Shown here one piece after another: positions 1-8,793 of a stretch of DNA of 64,000 nt (its first letter is position 1; each line of letters starts with the position of its first letter). The notes below the pieces were generated by a model that was not told the DNA's origin, did not search any database, and saw only the letters and a list, made by a program, of their open reading frames with translations. Source of the stretch: Cupriavidus yeoncheonensis (GTDB lineage: Bacteria; Pseudomonadota; Gammaproteobacteria; Burkholderiales; Burkholderiaceae); assembly GCF_905397275.1 (NCBI RefSeq), contig NZ_CAJPUY010000009.1, forward strand, positions 223,183-287,182, in the 5' to 3' direction. Made by a program: the position numbers and the translations under genes.

Positions 1-2
1 TG

Positions 3-524
3 GCGACCTGCCATTTGCGGGGCGCCAACGCGGCCGATGTCCGTGTCTGTGCCGCCGACCATGTCTTCAGCATCGGCGGCCTACAGGTGTTGCCCTATAC
101 CGTGCCACACGATGCGCGCGAGCCCTTGCAGTTTGTCCTGTCCGACGGGGAGGCCCGTCTTGGTGTGTTGACCGATATCGGCATGGAAACGCCTTATGTC
201 ACGGCGCGCCTGTCGGGTGTCGATTCGCTGGTGCTCGAATGCAACCACGACCGCGAGATGCTGCGCAATTCGGTCTACCCGGCTTCACTCAAGCGACGCA
301 TTGGCGGCGACTTCGGTCATCTGGCCAATGAGGTCGCAGCCAGCATCCTTGCGCAGGTGGCCCATGGCGGACTGAACCGCGTGGTCGCGGCGCACCTCAG
401 CAAGCAGAACAATACGGTGGAACTGGCCACGGCCGCGTTGGCATCGGCACTCGGCGCCTTGCCGTCGGACGTGCTGGTGGCGGATCAGGAGGCGGGGCTG
501 GACTGGCAGTCAGTCCGCGGATGA
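3..524 (+). CDS. MBL-fold metallo-hydrolase (YycJ-like), 5' truncated by window
   Basis: C-terminal 173 residues of a metallo-beta-lactamase-fold hydrolase; the reading frame is open to the window edge, so the true start and the HxHxDH metal motif lie upstream. Visible features are a conserved VLTDIG strand/loop carrying a metal-ligand Asp, the VLECNHD segment, and the C-terminal VVAAHLSKQNN block with the last metal-binding His. These are typical of the YycJ/WalJ subgroup of small MBL hydrolases, whose substrate is not well defined (phosphodiesterase or nuclease-like). A strong bidirectional terminator follows. Family is fairly certain, exact function is not. Confidence 0.8.
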   Translation, partial: ATCHLRGANAADVRVCAADHVFSIGGLQVLPYTVPHDAREPLQFVLSDGEARLGVLTDIGMETPYVTARLSGVDSLVLECNHDREMLRNSVYPASLKRRIGGDFGHLANEVAASILAQVAHGGLNRVVAAHLSKQNNTVELATAALASALGALPSDVLVADQEAGLDWQSVRG

Positions 525-550
525 GGTGCCGCTGCAAGCGGCGCAGAAAC

Positions 551-580
551 AAAAAAACCGACCCGAAGGTCGGTTTTTTT
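551..580. terminator. bidirectional intrinsic terminator
   Basis: Perfect hairpin with stem AAAACCGACC / GGTCGGTTTT and loop CGAA, flanked by A-run on the left and T-run on the right, so it can stop transcription from both sides. It lies between the plus-strand MBL gene (ends 524) and the minus-strand lipoprotein gene (ends 596). Confidence 0.9.
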
Positions 581-595
581 GTTGGTACGAAGCAA

Positions 596-838
596 TTACT
601 GCTTGGCAGCCGGGGCCGAAGCATCAGCAGCCGCAGCCGAGGCTTCTGCAGCCGGGGCCGATGCTTCTGCAGCCGGAGCGGCCGGGGCTTCAGCGGCGGG
701 AGCCGAAGCTTCAGCGGCGGGGGCAGCAGCAGCCGGAGCGGCGGTGTCAGCGGCCGGAGCGGCAGCTTCTTCCTTCTTGCCGCAAGCGGCGAGAGCAACA
801 GCGGCCAGCAGCGATGCGATCAGGAGAGACTTCTTCAT
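596..838 (-). CDS. small Ala/Pro/Glu-rich lipoprotein
   Basis: 80-residue predicted lipoprotein. Residues 1-19 form a classic signal peptide (MKKSLLIASLL...) ending in the lipobox ALAAC, with Cys19 as the lipidation site. The mature part is GKKEE followed by low-complexity Ala-Pro-Glu-Ser repeats built from AAEASAPAAEA-like units, with no globular domain. This resembles small alanine-rich lipoproteins of unknown role in Burkholderiaceae; a cell-envelope spacer is only a guess. The opposite strand carries long open frames because of the repeated GC-rich codons; those are shadows. It is bracketed by a terminator downstream and an 18-bp perfect palindrome upstream. Confidence 0.75.
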   Translation of the reverse strand: MKKSLLIASLLAAVALAACGKKEEAAAPAADTAAPAAAAPAAEASAPAAEAPAAPAAEASAPAAEASAAAADASAPAAKQ

Positions 839-881
839 TGTTCGTCCTTTAACTTGTAATAACCAAAAAAACAGGCGATGA

Positions 882-899
882 ATAATTACCGGTAATTAT
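882..899. promoter_or_regulatory. 18-bp perfect AT-rich palindrome upstream of lipoprotein gene
   Basis: ATAATTACCGGTAATTAT is a perfect dyad, flanked by GCGAT and ATCGC that nearly extend it. It is centred about 50 bp upstream of the lipoprotein start (838, minus strand), in an AT-rich stretch unlike the surrounding GC-rich DNA. It could be an operator overlapping a -10 region. No regulator can be named from sequence. Confidence 0.45.
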
Positions 900-1039
900 C
901 GCTCTTGAACTGCAAAATAGAGGCTCTCCCGGTGCCGACAAAATGCAGTGGTACACAGTACTAGCCAGCCGACGATTATATCCGCGTTTTCCCGGCTTGT
1001 GTAGCGTCGAAATTTACGGAATTGCAATGTTACGCATTA

Positions 1040-2248
1040 TTACAGTGCCGCCGGTGACAACTGCAGCCAGCCCTCCAGCGTCCAGTGATGGAACGTGTCG
1101 AGCAGGTCAGGCAGTTCTGCGCATGCCTTGATTTCCGCAGCGGAGAGTTGCCGATAATCGGCCAGCCTGTGCAGCCAGCGTGCCAGTTCGGGCGGCGGCT
1201 CATAAGCTTCGCCGTTCAGGAAGAAATGCGTGCCGTCATAGAGAGCAATCGAGCCGGGGGCCAATACGACCCCGTGCGTGCGCGCGAGCTTTGCGTACTG
1301 GCGCATCGGGATATCGGGCACTTCCGCGAACTCGACCGTAGGCTTGGGTTCGGACAGGTAGGTGCCGAGGAATTCCGACACCATCGCGCTGTTCCATTGC
1401 AGGGCCTTGAGACGCTGCGCGACAGCCTTTGCCATGCCCGCGGGCAAATGCGCGGGATTCTTTGCGGCGCGCTCGCCGGGGTCCGCATAGCGGCCGCCGA
1501 GGTCTTCGTTGTCTTCCACCGTTTCGGAAAGCCAGGCCAGGAAATGACCCGCGAGCTCGCGATAGGCGGGGGCGCGGAAGCCGATCGAGCAGGTCATGCA
1601 TTCGCCTTCGGCAGTGCCATCGTGTGCGTACTGCGGCGGCAGGTAGAGCATGTCGCCGGGTTCCAGTACCCATTCCTCTTCGGCGCTGAAGTCGGCCAGG
1701 ATCTTCAGCGGAAGGTTCGGCAGCAGGTCGAGCTTCGTCTGCGACGAGATGCGCCAGCGGCGCCGGCCCGAAACCTGCAGCAGGAACACGTCGTAGGAAT
1801 CAAAGTGCGGGCCGACGCCGCCGCCGTCGGTGGCGTAGCTGATCATCAGGTCGTCCAGGCGGGCGTCGGGCACGAAGCGGAACTGGCCCATCAGGTCCGC
1901 GGCGGCCGTGTCATGGAGGTTGACACCCTGCACCAGCAGGGTCCACTGTTTCGCCTTGAGGGACGGCAGGTTTTCGGCGGCAAAGGGACCTTGTTCGAGC
2001 TTCCATCTGTTGCGAAAGTGCGTCACCAGGCGCGACTCGACTTCGTTCCGGTCGGCCAGTGACAAAAGCGCCTCGCGCGACACAGGCGGCACGATTCCAG
2101 GAAACGCCTGTCGAATCAGGAGCGGTTTGCGTTGCCAGATATCACGCATGAATGCAGCGGGCGTCATGCCACCGAGAAGGCCGAGCGGTGCATCCGGATC
2201 GACGGGGCCAGGTGGTAGAGCGTGCGCGTATAATGCGGAATCGTTCAT
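1040..2248 (-). CDS. roxA: cupin/JmjC ribosomal oxygenase (RoxA/YcfD-like, L16 arginine hydroxylase)
   Basis: 402-residue Fe(II)/2-oxoglutarate-dependent oxygenase. The JmjC-type core shows VGPHFDSYDVFLLQVSG with the HxD metal pair (H-F-D), the QVSGRRRWRI strand, and the distal metal His in YLPPQYAHDG. A C-terminal dimerisation/winged-helix region follows, as in E. coli YcfD, which hydroxylates an Arg of ribosomal protein L16. Length agrees with the family (~373-400). It is divergent from slyD: the two start codons are only 11 bp apart, so the slyD promoter lies within the 5' end of this gene. Assignment to RoxA rather than another JmjC hydroxylase is by family knowledge. Confidence 0.85.
   Translation of the reverse strand: MNDSALYAHALPPGPVDPDAPLGLLGGMTPAAFMRDIWQRKPLLIRQAFPGIVPPVSREALLSLADRNEVESRLVTHFRNRWKLEQGPFAAENLPSLKAKQWTLLVQGVNLHDTAAADLMGQFRFVPDARLDDLMISYATDGGGVGPHFDSYDVFLLQVSGRRRWRISSQTKLDLLPNLPLKILADFSAEEEWVLEPGDMLYLPPQYAHDGTAEGECMTCSIGFRAPAYRELAGHFLAWLSETVEDNEDLGGRYADPGERAAKNPAHLPAGMAKAVAQRLKALQWNSAMVSEFLGTYLSEPKPTVEFAEVPDIPMRQYAKLARTHGVVLAPGSIALYDGTHFFLNGEAYEPPPELARWLHRLADYRQLSAAEIKACAELPDLLDTFHHWTLEGWLQLSPAAL
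2206..2234 (+). promoter_or_regulatory. sigma70-type promoter for slyD
   Basis: A perfect TATAAT -10 hexamer lies at 2229-2234, with a weak -35 (GGCCAG) 17 bp upstream. Transcription would start near 2241. The -10 box overlaps an in-frame ATG at 2233, so that ATG cannot be the translation start of a transcript from this promoter. The element lies inside the beginning of the roxA coding region. Confidence 0.6.
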
Positions 2249-2259
2249 GGAGTCAAGAA

Positions 2260-2784
2260 TTGAAAATCGCTAAGAACACGGTGGTGTCCGTGATGTACAA
2301 GCTGTCGGATACGCAAGGCAATCTGATCGAGGAATCGGATGAGGCCATGGTCTACTTGCACGGCGGCTATGATGGCACGTTCCCCAAGATCGAGGAAGCA
2401 CTCGACGGCCACGACACTGGCTTCGAAACCCAGTTGCAGCTGGAGCCCGAAGACGCGTTTGGCGACTATGACGCCGACCTCGTCAAGGTCGAGCCGCGCG
2501 ACCGTTTCCCCGAGCCGCTCGAAGTCGGCATGCAGTTCGAAGGCATGCCCGAAGATGGCGATGACGAAGACTCCGTCATCTACACCGTGACCGACGTGGC
2601 CGAAGACAAGGTGGTGCTCGACGGCAACCATCCGTTGGCCGGCATGGCGCTGCGCTTCTGGCTGAAGGTGTCGGAAGTGCGTGAAGCCACGGCCGAGGAA
2701 ATCGAGCATGGCCATGCGCACGGCGCCTCGGGTGTCGAAGTGGTTGACGAAGACGAGGACGACACGCCGCGCACGCTGCACTGA
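2260..2784 (+). CDS. slyD: FKBP-type peptidyl-prolyl isomerase SlyD
   Basis: 174-residue FKBP/SlyD-type prolyl isomerase and chaperone. The start NTVVSVMYKLSDTQG and the insert-in-flap region (DAFGDYDADLV) match SlyD, including the LxPEDAFG segment and the PLAGMALRFWLKV strand. The tail has GHAHG and an acidic stretch, less His-rich than E. coli SlyD, so nickel-handling capacity is uncertain. I place the start at TTG 2260: GGAG sits at 2249-2252 with 7-nt spacing and the protein begins LKIAKNTVV, as in orthologues. The ATG at 2233 lies within the -10 box. A strong terminator follows the gene. Confidence 0.9.
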   Translation: MKIAKNTVVSVMYKLSDTQGNLIEESDEAMVYLHGGYDGTFPKIEEALDGHDTGFETQLQLEPEDAFGDYDADLVKVEPRDRFPEPLEVGMQFEGMPEDGDDEDSVIYTVTDVAEDKVVLDGNHPLAGMALRFWLKVSEVREATAEEIEHGHAHGASGVEVVDEDEDDTPRTLH

Positions 2785-2807
2785 CGCCTTGCAGTCTTGA
2801 TCTCAGC

Positions 2808-2836
2808 AAAAGAGCCGGATATTCCGGCTCTTTTTG
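2808..2836 (+). terminator. intrinsic terminator after slyD
   Basis: Stem AGAGCCGGA / TCCGGCTCT with a TAT loop, preceded by AAAA and followed by TTTTT. It lies between slyD (+) and the metallophosphoesterase-like gene (-), so it can act in both directions. Confidence 0.9.
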
Positions 2837-2855
2837 CATTTGAGAGGCTAGCCGG

Positions 2856-3899
2856 CTAGCTGCCGACCCCATCCTTCAGCACCACCGCGAAAGGCGAGGA
2901 CGCCTGCGGCGTCACGATCAGCTCAGTCCACTGTGCTGCCGTGCCGGCCGGCAACGCGACGCGCATGAAGCTCGCTATCGGCTTGCCTGCCGCGTCGCGC
3001 AGCGGCTTGTCGGTGTAGAAGCCATTGCTGCCGGCATGAACGAGCAGCACCTGCCCGCGGTAGCGTCCGGCGAGTTCGCGCAATTGCCGCTTGAACTCCA
3101 GGTAGCCGTCACGCGGGCGGCGGCGCATGAAGCCGTCGAGCAACGTCGGCTTGCCGCGTTTTTCCCAGCCGTTGCCGAACTGCGGATCGCCATGCGCGAT
3201 GATGACGATGCCGGTCATGCCGCGCTGCTGCGCGAGCGAAAACGCGCGCGCCAGCCACTGGTGGTTGGCTTCGCGCCGGTCCTCGAACTCGCCGTTGCGG
3301 CCCCCTTCGCTGCGGTAGTGGTTGTTGTCGCCGGGAAGGTTCAGGCCGACCAGCAGGACGTTGCCGAAGCTGAGCCGCACGTTTTCGCGGAAGCTGCGGA
3401 ACATTGCCTGGTCAGACTGCCGCACCACGGGGCGCGGATGCTTGCCGAGCGTGGCGTCTTCCGGGAAGAACAATTCGCGCAGGCGGTTGAGCCGCTCCAC
3501 GGCATCGAAGTTGCCATTGACCGGCTGGTGGCATTCCGCCCAGTCGGTTTCGCCCGGCACATACAGCAGTGGCAGCGGCGACTGGTCGAGCAGGTGTTGC
3601 CTGGCCTGCAGGACCGCATCGCCGCATGACTCCGTATCGCCCTTGATGCCGCCCGCGTGGACCACCAGGTCGAGCTTGCGCTCGGCCAGATGGTCGAGCA
3701 GGGTGGCCACGCGCTCTTCGGCGGCCGGCCATTGCGGCAGGTCCGACAGCAATGCGATGCGGATGGTCGCTGGCGGGGGCGCAGGCTTGCCTGCGCGGCG
3801 CACCGGTTCCGCGGCGGACACCGACATGGCCGTCAGCAAAGGCAGCAAGGCGGCAAGCACGAAAGGCCGGCCGCGCGGCCGGCTGCCCGAAGCGTTCAT
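2856..3899 (-). CDS. secreted metallophosphoesterase-like protein, degenerate active site
   Basis: 347 residues with an N-terminal signal peptide ([18 protein letters not shown]). The calcineurin-like fold is recognisable from the order of strands and motifs: [41 protein letters not shown] and [11 protein letters not shown]. Compared with the family consensus (DxH, GD, GNHD/E, GHxH) several metal ligands are replaced: DxH reads DLP, GNHD reads GETD, and the last motif lacks the GHxH pair. It may therefore be catalytically altered. The start ATG overlaps the mutS stop codon (ATGA), so the two genes are translationally coupled. Role unknown. Confidence 0.75.
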   Translation of the reverse strand: MNASGSRPRGRPFVLAALLPLLTAMSVSAAEPVRRAGKPAPPPATIRIALLSDLPQWPAAEERVATLLDHLAERKLDLVVHAGGIKGDTESCGDAVLQARQHLLDQSPLPLLYVPGETDWAECHQPVNGNFDAVERLNRLRELFFPEDATLGKHPRPVVRQSDQAMFRSFRENVRLSFGNVLLVGLNLPGDNNHYRSEGGRNGEFEDRREANHQWLARAFSLAQQRGMTGIVIIAHGDPQFGNGWEKRGKPTLLDGFMRRRPRDGYLEFKRQLRELAGRYRGQVLLVHAGSNGFYTDKPLRDAAGKPIASFMRVALPAGTAAQWTELIVTPQASSPFAVVLKDGVGS

Positions 3900-6598
3900 G
3901 CGGCGTCGACAGCCTCGTCCGCCAGCATCTTGAGCCGGTAGAGCGCGTCCAGGGCAGCCCGTGGCGTGAGGCTGTCGGGATCCAGGTCTGCGAGTGCGTC
4001 CAGCACGGCGGCCTGCTCCGGTGGCAGCGTGCCAGCGCGCACGCCGGTTGCGGCGGTGGCGTGTTCGTCCTCGTCGCTGATATCCGGAGTCGGCGGCGGG
4101 GCAAACAGGTCCAGCTGCGGGGTAGGCGTGGCCTCGGCCGACTGCTGCTCGAGCCATGCCAGGTGCTTGCGCGCCGCGCGGATCACGGGCTGAGGCACGC
4201 CGGCGAGTTGAGCGACCTGCAGGCCGTAGCTCTGGCTGGCCGGGCCGTCCTGCACGGCATGCAGGAAGACGATACCGTCGCCATGCTCCACGGCCGAGAG
4301 ATGCACGTTGGCCGCCTGTGGGAATTCCTGCGGCAGTTGCGTGAGCTCGAAATAGTGGGTGGCAAACAGTGTGTGGCTGCGGTTGTGCGACAGCAGGTGA
4401 CGCGCGATGGCCCATGCCAGCGCCAGCCCGTCGAAGGTCGAGGTACCGCGGCCGATCTCGTCCATCAGCACCAGGCTGGCAGGCGTGGCATGGTGCAGTA
4501 TGCCTGCCGCCTCGGTCATCTCGACCATGAACGTGGAGCGCCCGCCGGCCAGGTCGTCTGCCGCGCCGATGCGCGTGAAGATCCGGTCCACCGGGCCGAT
4601 CACGGCACGCCGGGCCGGCACGTAGGCACCCACGCAGGCGAGCAGTACGATCAGCGCGGTCTGGCGCATGAAGGTCGACTTGCCGCCCATGTTCGGACCG
4701 GTGATCAGCAGGAGCTTGCGCGCCTCGTTAAGCTGGCAGTCGTTGGCGATGAAGGGCACCGATTCAGCGGCAAGCTGGCCTTCCACCACCGGGTGGCGGC
4801 CCTGCACGATGTCGATCACGTTCTCGGAAACACGCTCGGGGCATGACCAGTCCAGCGTCTGGGCGCGCTCGGCCAGGGCCGCGAGCACGTCAAGACGCGC
4901 CAGCGCGCCGGCCACGCGCTGGAGCTCCCCGATATGCGGCAGCAGCGCCTGGAGCAGGCCGTCATAGAGCTGCTTCTCGCGTGCCAGCGCACGGTCCTGC
5001 GCCGACAGCGCCTTGTCCTCGAAGGCCTTCAGTTCAGGCGTGATGTAGCGCTCGGCATTCTTCAGCGTCTGCCGCCGGCGGTAGTCGTCCGGCACCTTGT
5101 CGGCCTGGCCGTTGGTGACTTCGATGTAGAAGCCGTGCACGCGGTTGTATTCCACGCGCAGGTTGGCGATGCCCGTGCGCGTGCGCTCGCGGGCTTCCAG
5201 GTCGACCAGGAACTGGCCGCAGTTTTCCGAGATATCGCGCAGCTCATCCAGTTCGGCGTCGTAACCGCGCGCGATCACGCCGCCGTCACGGATGACCGTG
5301 GCGGGCTCCTCGGCGACAGAGGAGACCAGCAGGTCCAGGCAGGCCTGCGGCACGCCAAGCTCGGCCAGCGTCAGCGACAGCAGCGAGCTGTCAGGCTCGG
5401 CCGGGAGGCAGGCTCGCACGTGGGGCAGCGCGCGCAGCGTATCGCGCAGCGACGACAGGTCGCGCGGGCGCGCGTTCAGCAGCGCCAGGCGCGAGGTGAT
5501 GCGCTCCACGTCGGCCAGCTTGCGCAGCCCGCTGCGCAGGTCCTCGATGCCGTGGTCGATCAGTGCGCCGATGGCCTGCTGGCGTGCCCGCGGCAGGGCC
5601 GGATCGCGCAGCGGATGATGCAGCCAGTGACGCAGTGCACGGCTGCCCATGGTGGTGGCGCAGGTGTCGAGCAGCGAGAACAACGTGGGCGATTCGCCGC
5701 CGCGCAACGTTTCGGTCAACTCCAGGTTGCGGCGCGTGGCGGAGTCCAGTCCGACGAATTCCGATTCCCGTTCGACCTTGATTTCGCGTACATGTCGCAG
5801 CGACTGGCCTTGCGTGGTTGCTGCATAGTTCAGCAGCGCCCCTGCCGCGCCGATCGCAGCGCCCAGGCCGGCGCAGCCGAACGGTTCCAGGCTGGCCACG
5901 CCAAGTTGCTCCAGCAGGCGGCGCGTAGCGGCGTCCTGGTCGAAATGCCACTCCGGCAGGCGCGTGCGCGCGCACGCAACGGCCGGCAGTTCGATGCCGT
6001 CCGCATAGAGCAGTTCGGCCGGGCGGATGCGTTCGAGTTCGCGCGCCAGCTGCGCCGCTTCGCATTCCATCAGCCGCAGTTCGCCGCTCGCCAGGTTGAG
6101 CCAGGCCAGGCCCGTCTTGCTGACGCCGCGGCGCGTGGTCTGCTGGTGCACGGCCATCAGGAAGGTATCGATCTTGTCCGGCAGCAGCGCGGCATCGGTC
6201 AGCGTGCCCGGCGTGACGATGCGAACCACCTTGCGCTCGACCGGCCCCTTGCTCGCGGCCGGATCGCCGATCTGTTCGCAGATCGCCACGGATTCGCCAA
6301 GCTTGACCAGCTTGGCGAGGTACTGGTCCGCGGAGTGGAATGGAATCCCGGCCATGCGGATCGGCACCCCGTTCGAGCTGCCACGCGCGGTCAGCGTGAT
6401 GTCGAGCAAGCGCGCGGCTTTTTCGGCGTCGTCGTGGAACAGCTCATAGAAATCGCCCATCCGGTAGAAGAGGAGGGTTTCCGGATGGTCCGCCTTGATG
6501 CGTAAATATTGCTGCATCATGGGCGTGTGCTTCTCCGCAAGGGGTTTTGCAACTTCCTGATTCACTTCGATTTTCTCCTGCATTCCCTTGTCTGGCAT
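3896..6598 (-). CDS. mutS: DNA mismatch repair protein MutS
   Basis: About 900 residues with complete MutS architecture. The mismatch-binding domain I carries [10 protein letters not shown] (the Phe-x-Glu wedge motif). Connector, lever and clamp domains follow, then the ATPase domain with Walker [15 protein letters not shown], Walker [17 protein letters not shown] and the FATHYFELT signature, and the C-terminal helix-turn-helix and dimerisation tail. It recognises mismatches and recruits MutL. The frame is open to 6667, but [12 protein letters not shown] (6598, preceded by AAGG) or MQEKIEV (6583) is the likely start. It is followed with a 4-bp overlap by the metallophosphoesterase-like gene. 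Confidence 0.95.
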   Translation of the reverse strand: MPDKGMQEKIEVNQEVAKPLAEKHTPMMQQYLRIKADHPETLLFYRMGDFYELFHDDAEKAARLLDITLTARGSSNGVPIRMAGIPFHSADQYLAKLVKLGESVAICEQIGDPAASKGPVERKVVRIVTPGTLTDAALLPDKIDTFLMAVHQQTTRRGVSKTGLAWLNLASGELRLMECEAAQLARELERIRPAELLYADGIELPAVACARTRLPEWHFDQDAATRRLLEQLGVASLEPFGCAGLGAAIGAAGALLNYAATTQGQSLRHVREIKVERESEFVGLDSATRRNLELTETLRGGESPTLFSLLDTCATTMGSRALRHWLHHPLRDPALPRARQQAIGALIDHGIEDLRSGLRKLADVERITSRLALLNARPRDLSSLRDTLRALPHVRACLPAEPDSSLLSLTLAELGVPQACLDLLVSSVAEEPATVIRDGGVIARGYDAELDELRDISENCGQFLVDLEARERTRTGIANLRVEYNRVHGFYIEVTNGQADKVPDDYRRRQTLKNAERYITPELKAFEDKALSAQDRALAREKQLYDGLLQALLPHIGELQRVAGALARLDVLAALAERAQTLDWSCPERVSENVIDIVQGRHPVVEGQLAAESVPFIANDCQLNEARKLLLITGPNMGGKSTFMRQTALIVLLACVGAYVPARRAVIGPVDRIFTRIGAADDLAGGRSTFMVEMTEAAGILHHATPASLVLMDEIGRGTSTFDGLALAWAIARHLLSHNRSHTLFATHYFELTQLPQEFPQAANVHLSAVEHGDGIVFLHAVQDGPASQSYGLQVAQLAGVPQPVIRAARKHLAWLEQQSAEATPTPQLDLFAPPPTPDISDEDEHATAATGVRAGTLPPEQAAVLDALADLDPDSLTPRAALDALYRLKMLADEAVDAA

Positions 6599-6782
6599 GG
6601 CCTTGCGGCAACTCGGGCAACGCCTTGCGCACAGCGTTGCGGGTCGTTGCCGTCTCTTCGTCGGCATGTGATTCCGCGGCGTGCGGATGCGGCCCGGTTT
6701 GTGTCCGGGCGGCCAAAGCAGGGAGTTTACCGCAGGCGGGCTTGTGGCCGCAGTGGGCGAGGCGGGGAAATCGTGGTGAGGA

Positions 6783-6806
6783 CCGGCATGGCGGCCGCCA
6801 TGCCGG
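6783..6806. repeat. 24-bp perfect palindrome (hairpin) downstream of uspA
   Basis: CCGGCATGGCGG and its exact reverse complement lie back to back, giving a 24-bp perfect dyad about 45 bp past the uspA stop. There is no T-run on either side, so it is not a canonical terminator; it may be an mRNA 3' stabilising hairpin or a protein site. Confidence 0.5.
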
Positions 6807-6850
6807 AGTCCGCCGTGGAAACCGGCGGCGGGAAGGGCGCTGATGCGGTA

Positions 6851-7285
6851 TCAGCGGAACACGAGCACGGGGACCGCGCTGTGCGTCAGGACCTTCTGTG
6901 TCTCGCTGCCGAGCAGCAGGCCGGCTATACCGCTGCGACCATGCGAGGCCATGAAGATGACGTCGCAGCCGAGATCCTGCGCACTGTTGATGATCCCGCG
7001 GAACGGCGCGGCGGCCGTGGAGACGTGGCCGGTGCACGGCACGCCGGCCAATGCCGCGGCGGCCTCGACGCGCGACAGTTCCTGCCTGGCGGCAGCCTCG
7101 ACACGTTGCTTGAATACGTCCCGCATTTCGTGGCTGGAATCGGTCGACAGGACGTAGGGATATTCTTCCACGCACATATAGGGCGTCAGCCGGGCGCCGG
7201 TCGCGCGCGCGAACTCGATGGCGGCGGAAACTGCCTTGTGCGAAAGATCGGAGCCATCAACCGGGAGCAGGACGTGCTTGAACAT
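6851..7285 (-). CDS. universal stress protein (UspA family)
   Basis: 144 residues, single Usp domain. It begins MFKHVLLPVDGSDLS, the nucleotide-contacting first strand and loop. The C-terminal ATP-binding motif is intact as ASHGRSGIAGLLLGSET (G-2x-G-9x-G-S/T pattern), which places it in the ATP-binding UspFG/MJ0577-like group. It is a cytoplasmic stress-survival protein of unspecified mechanism. It lies 41 bp downstream of ppk2 on the same strand; polyphosphate kinase and Usp genes both relate to stress and stationary phase. The open frame extends upstream to 7840, but that part is ppk2 antiframe shadow. Confidence 0.9.
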   Translation of the reverse strand: MFKHVLLPVDGSDLSHKAVSAAIEFARATGARLTPYMCVEEYPYVLSTDSSHEMRDVFKQRVEAAARQELSRVEAAAALAGVPCTGHVSTAAAPFRGIINSAQDLGCDVIFMASHGRSGIAGLLLGSETQKVLTHSAVPVLVFR

Positions 7286-7326
7286 GGATTGCCTTTCAAA
7301 GACGGAAGGGTAAGAGGGATGGGTGG

Positions 7327-8421
7327 TCAGTTGGCGATCGCGCGTCCGACGATCAGCGGATCGGGCTGTCCGATCGCGGTGGTGTCGCGGTTGGCGTAAG
7401 GGAAGCGGGAAAGGATGAAGCGCAGCGCGTTCAGTCGTGCCCGCTTCTTGCAGTCGGAACGGATGATCGTCCAGGGCGCGTCGGCCGTGTCCGTATGCGC
7501 GAACATCGCTTCCTTGGCGCGGGTGTAGGCTTCCCACTTGTCGAGCGAGGCGATGTCGACCGGACTCAGCTTCCATTGCTTGAGCGGATGGACTTCGCGC
7601 TCCTTGAAGCGCCGGCGCTGCTCGTGCCGGCTGACCGAGAACCAGAACTTGAACAGGTGGATCCCGCTGCGGACCAGGTGGCGCTCGAATTCGGGCGCCT
7701 GCTGCAGGAAGTCCTGGTACTGCTGCGGCGAGCAGAAGCCCATCACGTGCTCGACGCCGGCGCGGTTGTACCACGAGCGGTCGAACAGCACGATTTCGCC
7801 GGCCGATGGCAGGTGCTGCACGTAGCGCTGGAAGTACCACTGGCCGCGCTCCGATTCGGTCGGCTTCTCGAGTGCCACCACGCGGGCGCCGCGCGGATTC
7901 ATGTGTTCCATGAAGCGTTTGATGGTGCCGCCCTTGCCGGCCGCGTCGCGGCCTTCGAATACGATCACCACGCGCTGGCCGGTCTCGCGCACCCAGGCCT
8001 GCAGCTTCAGGAGTTCCACCTGCAGGCGGTACTTCTGCTTCTCGTAATTGCGGCGCGACATCAGGTTCTGGTACGGATAGGCACCTTCGCGCCAGCCGGC
8101 CGAGAGTTCCTCGTCGGGGTGCCGTTTCCTGCCGGACTGCCAGGCGCCGGGATCGCCTTCGAGGATCAGGCTGCGCAACTGCCCGGCCTCGTCTGGCGAC
8201 AGCCCGTCCATCAGGGTGCGGATGGCGTCGAGCACGCCGTCGTTATCCTGCTGGGACATGACGTCCTGCAGGCTGCTGGCCGCGAGCTGGACGGCCGCGT
8301 CGACGGCATCGTTCACTTCATTGCGTTCGGCCGAGCGGGCGGTATTGGTGGGCAGCACGTCGCCGCGGGCGGCGGCGCGGACTGCGCCGGGCGAGGTGTC
8401 GTTGTGGAGGGTTCCTGCCAT
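7327..8421 (-). CDS. ppk2: polyphosphate kinase 2 (PPK2 family)
   Basis: 364-residue PPK2-type enzyme transferring phosphate between polyphosphate and nucleoside phosphates. The core shows Walker A GRDAAGKGGTIKRF, Walker B EIVLFDRSWYNRAGVE, and the lid-module basic helix (RRRFKEREVHPLKQWKLSP). The first ~90 residues are a low-conservation extension. The one-domain layout fits PPK2 class I, which can use NDP/polyP; class III prefers AMP and cannot be fully excluded from sequence alone. It follows the DUF465 gene with a 1-bp gap and precedes uspA, suggesting one transcript. Confidence 0.9.
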   Translation of the reverse strand: MAGTLHNDTSPGAVRAAARGDVLPTNTARSAERNEVNDAVDAAVQLAASSLQDVMSQQDNDGVLDAIRTLMDGLSPDEAGQLRSLILEGDPGAWQSGRKRHPDEELSAGWREGAYPYQNLMSRRNYEKQKYRLQVELLKLQAWVRETGQRVVIVFEGRDAAGKGGTIKRFMEHMNPRGARVVALEKPTESERGQWYFQRYVQHLPSAGEIVLFDRSWYNRAGVEHVMGFCSPQQYQDFLQQAPEFERHLVRSGIHLFKFWFSVSRHEQRRRFKEREVHPLKQWKLSPVDIASLDKWEAYTRAKEAMFAHTDTADAPWTIIRSDCKKRARLNALRFILSRFPYANRDTTAIGQPDPLIVGRAIAN

Positions 8422-8422
8422 G

Positions 8423-8638
8423 TCAGGCGTGCGCCTTGCGCAGGATGGCGTAGAGCTGATCCTTGAGCTGGAGCTTTTCCTTCTTGAGGCGTTCGATCTC
8501 CAGCGGAGTGCCGGGCACGATGCCGGCTTCCATGTTGCGGATTTCCTGGTCGAGCTGATTGTGCCGGGTGAACAGCCGCGCGAAATGGGCGTCCTGGGTC
8601 TTCAGCAGCGAAATCTGGTCGCGGTACTCGGGGAACAT
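8423..8638 (-). CDS. DUF465/YdcH-family small protein
   Basis: 71 residues, beginning MFPEYRDQISLLKTQDAHF. This is the DUF465 (YdcH) family: a short antiparallel coiled-coil rich in charged residues (LDQEIRNMEAG, IERLKKEKLQLKDQLYAIL). Function is unknown. The frame is open 10 codons further upstream, but ATG 8638 has an excellent Shine-Dalgarno (GAGGAGG, 5-nt spacing), so I choose it. Only 1 bp separates it from ppk2, implying translational coupling. Confidence 0.85.
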   Translation of the reverse strand: MFPEYRDQISLLKTQDAHFARLFTRHNQLDQEIRNMEAGIVPGTPLEIERLKKEKLQLKDQLYAILRKAHA

Positions 8639-8743
8639 ACTGGCCTCCTCAAAAAGGTGCATCAACATGCCTATTCTGAGGAACCTGGGGGGCGATGGTC
8701 TTGACCTGGATCATCGCGGCCCTGACGTTGCCGGCCGGGCGCA

Positions 8744-8774
8744 AAAACAAAAACGCCCGCCGGGCTGGCGGGCG
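8744..8774 (-). terminator. intrinsic terminator of suhB
   Basis: Reading the minus strand, stem ACGCCCGCC / GGCGGGCGT with loop AGCCC is followed by TTTTTGTTTTT. It lies about 20 bp after the suhB stop codon. Confidence 0.9.
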
Positions 8775-8793
8775 TCTGGCAGGCGGAACGCGC

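Noticed and set aside
521..881. Three overlapping plus-strand frames over the lipoprotein gene
   Set aside because: They are shadows of the repeated GCN/CCN codons; only the minus-strand frame has a signal peptide and lipobox.
1085..2062. 325-codon plus-strand frame
   Set aside because: Antisense to roxA, no recognisable domain.
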